From Streptomyces changanensis (GTDB lineage Bacteria > Actinomycetota > Actinomycetes > Streptomycetales > Streptomycetaceae): a stretch of DNA of 64,000 bases. A program made the position numbers and the translations under genes. Below, one piece after another: positions 58,532 through 64,000 of the stretch (its first letter is position 1; each line of letters begins with the position of its first letter). The stretch is taken from contig NZ_CP102332.1 of NCBI RefSeq assembly GCF_024600715.1, forward strand, positions 4,402,001 to 4,466,000, in the 5' to 3' direction. The notes beneath the pieces were generated by a model. It was not told the DNA's origin. It saw only the letters and a list, made by a program, of their open reading frames with translations, and did not search any database.

Positions 58532-60442
58532 ATGGGACGTATGGGGGACAGGGCGACGCTGTTGGAGAGTGGGCGGTTCGAGCGACAGCACTCCGGCGGG
58601 GCCTCGGAGGCGTTCGACGACGCCGACGCCGCGCCCGATCTGACGGGCGCGTGGAACACGGTCGGCATGGACTTCGCGGAGGCCGCCGCCGACACCGTCG
58701 AGGCGGAGGCACGGCACCGCCGCGCCGCCGATACCGGCGACACCGCGTCCATGAGCGTCCTCGGCGCCATGCTGCTGCGCCGCGGTGACCTCGACGCCGC
58801 CGAGCCCTACCTGCGCGCCGCCACCGCCGACGGCGACCGCGCCGCCGCCAACAACCTCGGCGTCCTCCTCCACCAGCGCGGCTACCCCGACGAGGCCGCC
58901 GGCTGGTGGCGCGTCGCCGCCGTCGCCGGCTCGGCCGCGGCCGCGCACGCCCTCGGCCGCCACCACCGCGAGCGCGGCGACGAGCCCGCCGCGGAGTACT
59001 GGCTGCGCCAGTCCGCCGAGCAGGGCCACGCCCTCGGCGCGTACGCCCTCGCCGACCTCATGGAGCACCGCGGCGACGCCGGCGCCGAGCGGTGGCTGCG
59101 CGCCGCCGCCGAGCAGGGGCACCGCGAGGCCGCGTACCGGCTGGCCCGAGCCCTGGAGAAGCGGGCGCCCCAGGGGACGTCCCAGGACGACCCCGCCGCA
59201 ACCGAGCAGCCGGACGGGGCCGGCGGCACCGCCGCCGCGGACGGCGCCGAGCAGTGGTACCGGCAGGCCGCCGCGCGCGGGCACCGCAGGGCCGCGCTGC
59301 ACCTGGGGGCGATCCTGGAGAAGCGCGGCGAGCTCAAGGAGGCCGGCCGCTGGTACCTGATGGCCGCCAAGGGCGGCGAGCCCCGTGCCGCCTGCGCGCT
59401 CGGCTTCCTGCTGCGCGACGCCGGCGACGAGGACAGCGCCGCCGTCTGGTGGCTGCGCGCCGCCCAGGAGGGCGACGGCAACGCCGCCAACGCGCTCGGC
59501 GCGCTGCACGCCGCGCGCGGCGAGTACCAGACCGCCGAGCGCTGGTACCGCGCCGCCACCGACGCGGGCGACGTCAACGGCTCCTACAACCTCGGCCTGC
59601 TCTTCGCCGCCCAGGGCCGCACCGCCCAGGCCGAGCAGTGGTACCGGCGCGCCGCCTACGCCGGGCACCGGGAGGCGGCCAACGCCCTGGCGATCCTGCT
59701 CCTGCAGGCCGACGACCCGCACGGCGCCGAGCCGTGGTTCTCCAAGGCGGCCGAAGCGGGCAGCGTGGACGCCGCCTTCAACCTCGGCATCCTCTACGCG
59801 GGCCGCGACGACGACCGCGCGGCCCTCGGCTGGTACGAGCGCGCGGCGGCGGCCGGCCACACCGAGGCGGCCCTGCAGGTCGGCATGGCCCGGCTCCGTG
59901 AGGGCGACGAGCAGGAAGCCGAGCGGCACCTGCGGTGCGCGGCGGGCGGCGGCAGCGCCGAGGCGGCGTTCCGTCTGGCCACCGTCCTCGACGCCCGTCA
60001 GCCTCCGCCCGAGCCGCACACCCTCGGCCAGCCGCAGACGCCGAAGAGCGAGTGCGAGGAGTGGTACGAGCGCGCCGCCGAGCAGGGTCACCGGCGCGCC
60101 CAGGTCCGGGTCGGCATGCTCGCCGCCGCGCGCGGCGACGTCGCGGAGGCGGGGCGCTGGTACCGCGAGGCCGCCGAGGCCGGCAGCCGCAACGGCGCCT
60201 TCAACCTCGGCCTGCTGCTCGCCCGCGACGGCAACGAGCGCGAGGCCGCCCTGTGGTGGAGCCGCGCCGCCCGGGCCGGGCACGGGCGGGCCGCCCTGCG
60301 CCTGGCGCTGCTCGCCGCCCGCAGGGGCGAGCTGGCCGAAGGGCGACGCTGGTGCGCCCGCGCCGTGGAGCTGGGGCCGGCCGAGGTGGCGGAGCGGGCG
60401 GCGCGCCTGAGCGAGGCGCTGCACCAGGAGCTGACGGCTTGA
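58532..60442 (+). CDS. Sel1/TPR-repeat protein
   Basis: The 636-residue protein is almost entirely Sel1-like/TPR helical repeats of about 36 residues. Each has a W-Y/L-R-x-A-A helix followed by G-x-x-x-A-A-x-x-L-G (AEPYLRAATADGDRAAANNLGVLLHQRG; EQWYRRAAYAGHREAANALAILLLQ). I count at least thirteen repeats. It has no signal peptide, so it is a cytoplasmic scaffold for protein-protein contacts. The first 60 residues are non-repeat and acidic. It lies between two identical initiator tRNA genes. Partners are unknown. Confidence 0.88.
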   Translation: MGRMGDRATLLESGRFERQHSGGASEAFDDADAAPDLTGAWNTVGMDFAEAAADTVEAEARHRRAADTGDTASMSVLGAMLLRRGDLDAAEPYLRAATADGDRAAANNLGVLLHQRGYPDEAAGWWRVAAVAGSAAAAHALGRHHRERGDEPAAEYWLRQSAEQGHALGAYALADLMEHRGDAGAERWLRAAAEQGHREAAYRLARALEKRAPQGTSQDDPAATEQPDGAGGTAAADGAEQWYRQAAARGHRRAALHLGAILEKRGELKEAGRWYLMAAKGGEPRAACALGFLLRDAGDEDSAAVWWLRAAQEGDGNAANALGALHAARGEYQTAERWYRAATDAGDVNGSYNLGLLFAAQGRTAQAEQWYRRAAYAGHREAANALAILLLQADDPHGAEPWFSKAAEAGSVDAAFNLGILYAGRDDDRAALGWYERAAAAGHTEAALQVGMARLREGDEQEAERHLRCAAGGGSAEAAFRLATVLDARQPPPEPHTLGQPQTPKSECEEWYERAAEQGHRRAQVRVGMLAAARGDVAEAGRWYREAAEAGSRNGAFNLGLLLARDGNEREAALWWSRAARAGHGRAALRLALLAARRGELAEGRRWCARAVELGPAEVAERAARLSEALHQELTA

Positions 60443-60450
60443 GCCCGGAT

Positions 60451-60479
60451 TTGCGCCGGTCCACGCCGTCCCGTAAGGT
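60451..60479 (+). promoter_or_regulatory. promoter of tRNA-fMet copy 2
   Basis: TTGCGC (60451-60456), a 17-bp spacer and TAAGGT (60474-60479) form a good principal-sigma promoter ending 12 nt before the tRNA. Confidence 0.75.
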
Positions 60480-60491
60480 GGTGTTCACCGA

Positions 60492-60565
60492 CGCGGGGTG
60501 GAGCAGCTCGGTAGCTCGCTGGGCTCATAACCCAGAGGTCGCAGGTTCAAATCCTGTCCCCGCTA
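60492..60565 (+). tRNA. initiator tRNA-fMet (CAT), copy 2
   Basis: Identical over its 74 nt to the copy at 58262, including the C1-U72 mismatch, the GGG/CCC anticodon stem and the lack of encoded CCA. It lies 2.2 kb downstream on the same strand, after the Sel1/TPR gene. Confidence 0.95.
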
Positions 60566-60572
60566 CTGAAGT

Positions 60573-60606
60573 CCTAGGGCCCGGATCATTCGATCCGGGC
60601 CCTAGG
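60573..60606 (+). terminator. tRNA-fMet copy 2 terminator
   Basis: A perfect 15-bp stem (60573-60587 with 60592-60606) with an ATTC loop lies 7 nt after the tRNA. It shares the gggcccggatc core with the copy 1 terminator. Confidence 0.9.
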
Positions 60607-60929
60607 CGTATTTCCGGCCACCCGCGACCCGTGACGCGGGCCGGGCGGCGGGTGTGCCGGGTGTCGGAGTGGGCCGAGTGTGGAGCCGGGGCGGGGCGGG
60701 CGCGCGAGACGCGGCCGGTGCCGCCCGGCGGGCCCCGTAGGGCGGCGACCTGGTGGTCCAGCGCCAGGGTTGTGCCGCCCGGTGATCGTCTCCCGTCTTG
60801 CCGGCCGGATCGGCGAGGCGTTCCCCGGGGGCGCGGCAAAGGCCCCCGGCGCGTCGTGCGCCGGGGGCTCTCGTCGTGCGAAGGGCGGGGGACCGGGACG
60901 GGGGCGCCGACGGTCCGGGGGGCGTGGCC
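60607..60929. other. intergenic region (323 bp)
   Basis: No gene is supported here. The region holds the catR terminator at 60842-60868. The rest is GC-rich sequence without coding-like composition. Confidence 0.4.
60842..60868 (-). terminator. catR terminator
   Basis: A perfect 11-bp stem (gcccccggcgc and its complement) with a 5-nt loop lies 61 bp past the minus-strand stop of the Fur-family gene. On that strand it is followed by CTTT. Confidence 0.75.
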
Positions 60930-61346
60930 TCAGGCGGTCGCGCAGTGCGGGCAGAGGCCGCGGTAGGTGACCTCCACGTCCGAGACCGTGAAGCCGAAGC
61001 GCTCCGAGTCCGGCAGGTCCGCCAGCGGGTTGCCCTGCGGATGGACGTCCCGTATCGCGCCACACCGGGCGCACACCAAGTGGTGGTGCGGACGGTGGGC
61101 GTTCGGGTCGTACCGCTTGGCGCGGCGGTCCGTGGAGACCTCGAGGATCTCGCCCAGGCTGACCAGCTCACCCAGCGTGTTGTACACGGTCGCGCGGGAG
61201 ATCTCCGGGAGCCGCTCCGCCGCCCGGGCGTGGACCTCGTCCGCGGTCAGGTGGACGTGCTCTCCGTCGAGGACCTCCGCCACGACGCGCCGCTGCGCGG
61301 TCATCCGCCAGCCGCGGCCGCGCAGGCGCTCCAACAGGTCACTCAT
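60930..61346 (-). CDS. catR: Fur-family peroxide-sensing repressor CatR
   Basis: The 138-residue Fur-family protein has the recognition helix region ISRATVYNTLGELVSLG. Its metal sites are HRPHHHLVCARCGAIRDVH and the C-terminal LCPHC; two CxxC pairs hold a structural Zn. It lies divergently next to a monofunctional catalase, as catR does beside catA in S. coelicolor, where CatR represses catalase until hydrogen peroxide oxidises it. ATG at 61346 has no ribosome site and lies 7 nt after a -10-like TAGGCT on its strand, so the message is probably leaderless. Confidence 0.92.
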   Translation of the reverse strand: MSDLLERLRGRGWRMTAQRRVVAEVLDGEHVHLTADEVHARAAERLPEISRATVYNTLGELVSLGEILEVSTDRRAKRYDPNAHRPHHHLVCARCGAIRDVHPQGNPLADLPDSERFGFTVSDVEVTYRGLCPHCATA

Positions 61347-61353
61347 GCGATTC

Positions 61354-61359
61354 AGCCTA
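61354..61359 (-). promoter_or_regulatory. candidate -10 box of the catR leaderless promoter
   Basis: On the minus strand TAGGCT ends 7 nt before the catR ATG. The spacing matches the dipeptidase promoter at 34434. Confidence 0.5.
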
Positions 61360-61406
61360 ACAGGCGGGGGACTCAGTCCCGAACGGGTGTGGCTTTGGAT
61401 GCGGGC

Positions 61407-61434
61407 TTGACTTAGACAATGTCCATTGTAGGAT
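61407..61434 (+). promoter_or_regulatory. catalase promoter with CatR operator
   Basis: TTGACT (61407-61412), a 16-bp spacer and TAGGAT (61429-61434) form the promoter. Within the spacer the perfect palindrome ACAATG-TC-CATTGT (61416-61429) resembles a Fur/PerR-type box. Repressor binding there would block sigma directly. Transcription should start near 61441. Confidence 0.8.
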
Positions 61435-61489
61435 CGGGAACGGCTTTGGCCAAGGGACAGGACTGAGTGCTGAGACGCAGGAGGCGCAC

Positions 61490-62941
61490 GTGACGCAGGG
61501 ACCCCTCACCACGGAGGCCGGCGCGCCGGTCGCCGACAATCAGAACAGCGAGACCGCGGGCGTCGGTGGTCCGGTTCTGGTGCAGGACCAGCTCCTGCTG
61601 GAGAAGCTCGCGCACTTCAACCGCGAGCGCATCCCGGAGCGCGTGGTCCACGCGCGTGGCGCCGGGGCGTACGGCACCTTCACCGTGACCGGCGACGTCA
61701 CCCCCTACACCCGGGCGCACTTCCTCGGCGAGGTCGGCCGGGAGACCGAGGTCTTCCTGCGCTTCTCGACCGTCGCGGGCAACCTCGGCTCGGCGGACGC
61801 GGTGCGCGACCCGCGGGGCTTCTCGCTGAAGTTCTACACCGAGGAGGGCAACTACGACCTCGTCGGCAACAACACCCCGGTGTTCTTCGTCAAGGACGCC
61901 ATCAAGTTCCCCGACTTCATCCACACCCAGAAGCGCGACCCGTACACCGGCTCCCAGGAGGCGGACAACGTCTGGGACTTCTGGAGCCTCTCGCCCGAGT
62001 CCACGCACCAGGTGACCTGGCTCTTCGGTGACCGCGGCATACCCGCGAGCTACCGCCACATGGACGGCTTCGGTTCCCACACGTACCAGTGGAACAACGA
62101 GGCCGGCGAGGTCTTCTGGGTCAAGTACCACTTCAAGACCGACCAGGGCATCAAGAACCTCACCCAGGCCGAGGCCAACCGGCTCGCCGGTGAGGACCCG
62201 GACTCGCACCAGCGCGACCTGCGCGAGTCGATCGAGCGGGGCGAGTACCCGACGTGGACCGTCGGCGTGCAGATCATGCCCGCCGCGGACGCCGCGACGT
62301 ACCGCTTCAACCCGTTCGACCTCACCAAGGTCTGGCCGCACGCCGACTACCCGGTCATCGAGTTCGGCAAGCTGGAGCTCAACCGCAACCCGGAGAACGT
62401 CTTCGCCGAGGTCGAGCAGTCGATCTTCTCCCCGGCGCACTTCGTGCCCGGCATCGGCCCGTCGCCCGACAAGATGCTCCAGGGCCGGCTCTTCGCCTAC
62501 GGCGACGCCCACCGCTACCGCGTCGGCATCAACGCCGACCACCTGCCGGTGAACCGCCCGCACGCCACCGAGGCGCGCACCAACAGCCGGGACGGCTTCC
62601 TGTACGACGGCCGCCACAAGGGCGCGAAGAACTACGAGCCGAACAGCTTCGGCGGTCCGACGCAGACCGGTCGCCCGCTGTGGCAGCCCGTCCCGGTGAC
62701 CGGGGTGACCGGTGACCTGGAGGCGCCCGTCCACGCCGAGGACAACGACTTCGTCCAGGCGGGCAACCTCTACCGGCTGATGACGGAGGAGGAGAAGGAG
62801 CGTCTGATCGCCAACCTGGCGGGCTTCATCGCCAAGGTCTCGCGCGTCGACATCGCCGAGCGGGCCATCAACAACTTCCGCCAGGCGGACGAGGACTACG
62901 GCAAGCGGCTGGAGGCCGCGGTCCAGGCCCTGCGCGGCTGA
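61490..62941 (+). CDS. catA: monofunctional haem catalase
   Basis: The 483-residue protein is a small-subunit (clade 3) catalase. It has the active-site His in [20 protein letters not shown], the distal Asn in [13 protein letters not shown] and the proximal haem Tyr in [15 protein letters not shown]. It breaks down hydrogen peroxide to water and oxygen in the cytoplasm. GTG at 61490 has GGAGG 6 nt upstream. It is divergent from catR and likely repressed by it through the palindrome in its promoter. A hairpin terminator follows the stop. Confidence 0.97.
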   Translation: MTQGPLTTEAGAPVADNQNSETAGVGGPVLVQDQLLLEKLAHFNRERIPERVVHARGAGAYGTFTVTGDVTPYTRAHFLGEVGRETEVFLRFSTVAGNLGSADAVRDPRGFSLKFYTEEGNYDLVGNNTPVFFVKDAIKFPDFIHTQKRDPYTGSQEADNVWDFWSLSPESTHQVTWLFGDRGIPASYRHMDGFGSHTYQWNNEAGEVFWVKYHFKTDQGIKNLTQAEANRLAGEDPDSHQRDLRESIERGEYPTWTVGVQIMPAADAATYRFNPFDLTKVWPHADYPVIEFGKLELNRNPENVFAEVEQSIFSPAHFVPGIGPSPDKMLQGRLFAYGDAHRYRVGINADHLPVNRPHATEARTNSRDGFLYDGRHKGAKNYEPNSFGGPTQTGRPLWQPVPVTGVTGDLEAPVHAEDNDFVQAGNLYRLMTEEEKERLIANLAGFIAKVSRVDIAERAINNFRQADEDYGKRLEAAVQALRG

Positions 62942-62966
62942 CAGCACTGGATCGCTTGCCGTGGAC

Positions 62967-63000
62967 GGAGGGCCGGCTCCCCTTGGGGGGCCGGCCCTCC
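62967..63000. terminator. catalase terminator
   Basis: A 10-bp outer stem (ggagggccgg with ccggccctcc) continued by a GC-rich inner stem lies 26 bp past the catalase stop and before the convergent CBS gene. Confidence 0.75.
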
Positions 63001-63025
63001 CGCGCGTGCGTACCGGCCCGGCCCC

Positions 63026-63442
63026 TCAGCCGGCCACCGCGGCCGCCGGGACCGCCGACACCCCCCGGCGGGCGGGGGCCCAGCGGCGCAGCAGGTCGCG
63101 GACGGAGACGACGCCGACCGGGCCGGTGCCGTCGAGGACGACGAGGTGCCGGAAGCCGCCGTGCGTCATGGCCGCCGCCGCCTCGTCCAGGGTCCAGTCG
63201 GGCGCCGCGAACACGACGTCCGTGGTGGTGTGCGCGCCCGCGGCCTCCAGGTCCGGGTTCTGCCCGGCGCCCAGGGAGTTGAGGATGTCGCGTTCGGTGA
63301 GGATGCCGATCTGGTTGCTGTCGTGGTCGAGGACGACGGCGGCGCCGACACGGCGCGCCGACATCAGCGTCGCCGCCTGGCGCAGGGTGTGGGCGGGGCC
63401 GATGGTGAGGACCAGGGTGCTCATGGCGTCACGGACGAGCAT
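63026..63442 (-). CDS. CBS domain pair protein
   Basis: The 138-residue protein consists of two CBS domains (VRDAMSTLVLTIGPAHTLRQAATLMSARRVGAAVVLD; GILTERDIL; then TTDVVFAAPDWTLDEAAAAMTHGGFRHLVVLDG and GVVSVRDLL). CBS pairs bind adenine nucleotides and sense energy state. No effector domain is attached, so it would act on a partner. ATG at 63442 has AGGAGGT upstream. An inverted repeat gtgaa-cccttc/aaggg-ttcac at 63460-63487 lies just upstream and could be an operator or leader hairpin. Confidence 0.9.
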   Translation of the reverse strand: MLVRDAMSTLVLTIGPAHTLRQAATLMSARRVGAAVVLDHDSNQIGILTERDILNSLGAGQNPDLEAAGAHTTTDVVFAAPDWTLDEAAAAMTHGGFRHLVVLDGTGPVGVVSVRDLLRRWAPARRGVSAVPAAAVAG

Positions 63443-63708
63443 GGGGAGCCACCTCCTTGGTGAACCCTTCCACGCGAAGGGATTCACAAGTGCACAAGTG
63501 GGGGACCCCAGAGTGGCAGGGACGGGGGTGCCCGACAAGGGGGCGCGACACGGCTGCCGCCCCCTCGTCACCACCCCCGCGTGCGCCGTGCGCCGTGCGC
63601 CGTGCGCCGTGCGCCGTACGTCGGGCGCCCGCCCGTCGGCTGTCGTACCGCCGTCCGGCGCTCCGGCCCGTCCGGCGCTCCCGGTGCCGGGCGCGCAGTG
63701 CGCAGGGG
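63443..63708. other. intergenic region with heptamer repeats
   Basis: It contains the inverted repeat at 63460-63487 upstream of the CBS gene. Five copies of GTGCGCC lie at 63581-63616, and CG-rich inverted-repeat sequence at 63650-63690 could terminate the minus-strand hisN transcript. I see no supported gene. Confidence 0.45.
63581..63616. repeat. heptamer tandem repeat (GTGCGCC)5
   Basis: Five exact copies of the heptamer gtgcgcc occur between the CBS gene and hisN. It is a microsatellite likely to vary in copy number. Confidence 0.85.
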
Positions 63709-64000
63709 TCAGCCCCGCTCGTCGCCCAGGTGACCGAGCAGGTCCGCGTGGAGCAGCCCGTTCGACGCGGCGGCGTTCCCGCTGTGGGGTCCCTCGCGAC
63801 CGTCCAGACCGGTGAACCGGCCGCCCGCCTCCTGCACGATGACGGCGGTCGCGGCCATGTCCCACAGCGACAGCTCCGGTTCGGCGCAGAAGTCCACCGC
63901 GCCCTCGGCGACCAGCATGTACGGCCAGAAGTCGCCGTAGGCGCGGGTGCGCCAGCAGGCGCGCGTGAGGTCGAGGAAGCCGTCGAGGCGGCCCCGCTCC
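63709..64000 (-). CDS. hisN: histidinol-phosphatase HisN (inositol monophosphatase family), 3' part
   Basis: Only the C-terminal 96 residues lie in the window; the start lies beyond its right edge. The frame reads through to the edge with CWRTRAYGDFWPYMLVAEG, then the family metal-site motif LSLWDMAATAVIVQEAGGRFTG. RAYGDFWPY is typical of the HisN branch of the inositol-phosphatase family, which removes phosphate from L-histidinol phosphate in histidine synthesis. A general inositol monophosphatase cannot be fully excluded. Confidence 0.82.
   Translation of the reverse strand, partial: ERGRLDGFLDLTRACWRTRAYGDFWPYMLVAEGAVDFCAEPELSLWDMAATAVIVQEAGGRFTGLDGREGPHSGNAAASNGLLHADLLGHLGDERG

Noticed and set aside
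58262..60565. Duplicated tRNA as attachment sites of an integrated element
   Set aside because: The flanked segment holds only one Sel1/TPR gene and no integrase or mobility gene. Both tRNAs have their own terminators and the sequence composition is host-like.
63581..63616. Possible regulatory array upstream of hisN or CBS gene
   Set aside because: The perfect heptamer tandem array has no spacing typical of operators and lies downstream of hisN; it is a simple microsatellite.

Overview
The window is a high-GC actinobacterial chromosome segment, almost certainly Streptomyces. Codon third positions are nearly all G or C, GTG starts are common, and the gene order matches the Streptomyces core chromosome (DEAD-box helicase, moeZ, the AdnAB-type helicase-nuclease pair, uvrD2, wblC/whiB7, UPF0182, initiator tRNAs, catR-catalase, hisN). 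Much of the middle (about 26.7-58.2 kb) follows the order I recall from the Mycobacterium tuberculosis Rv3202c-Rv3193c neighbourhood: adnA, adnB, nudC, mycoredoxin, uvrD2, whiB7, AarF/ABC1 kinase, zincin-like protein, PDZ/Lon-like protease, UPF0182. This is therefore old core chromosome rather than an island. I see no integrase, transposase, CRISPR array or phage gene.

0-12.6 kb: housekeeping and conserved unknowns. These are a PHP phosphoesterase, a MarC membrane protein, a NYN nuclease-like protein, two alpha/beta hydrolases, a DEAD-box RNA helicase with a repetitive basic tail, a ferritin-like protein, DUF3107, a TetR regulator and a DUF3152 zincin-like protein. 12.7-18.0 kb: a co-directional, partly overlapping four-gene cluster encodes a PelF-like glycosyltransferase, a polytopic membrane protein, a sugar-nucleotide epimerase and a spherulin-4/GH135-like protein. 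I read it as a candidate exopolysaccharide or cell-surface glycan system. It contains two very short ORFs at gene junctions, one with a TTA codon. 18.0-26.1 kb: moeZ, then two tandem secreted lipoprotein peptidases and a large flippase-like membrane protein with an embedded kinase-like domain.

26.1-39.7 kb: a DNA-maintenance block holding an alkyltransferase-like protein, the AdnA-like and AdnB-like helicase-nucleases (each with a low-complexity insert), an M20 peptidase, NudC, a mycoredoxin and UvrD2. 39.7-41.0 kb: the antibiotic-responsive regulator wblC. It has a recognisable AT-hook-type autoregulatory promoter, a long upstream ORF and an intrinsic terminator 23 nt after that ORF's stop, which together form a complete ribosome-mediated attenuation architecture. 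41.5-50.6 kb: an AarF-like kinase, an orphan E1/ThiF-like protein resembling azole-peptide cyclodehydratase partners, a YgjP-like metallopeptidase, a TerD-AIM24 fusion followed by two AIM24 proteins, a Nudix hydrolase and a zincin-like DUF2342 protein.

50.8-64 kb: an SDR epimerase, MoaE, a Lon/PDZ protease, a PPA1309-family protein and a UPF0182 membrane protein. Two identical initiator tRNA genes then flank a Sel1/TPR protein. After them come the divergent catR-catalase pair with an operator inside the promoter spacer, a CBS-domain protein and the 3' part of hisN. Several genes start 6-7 nt after a TAnnnT -10 box, suggesting leaderless transcripts. Long perfect hairpins without strong T tracts, typical of Streptomyces terminators, close many transcription units.
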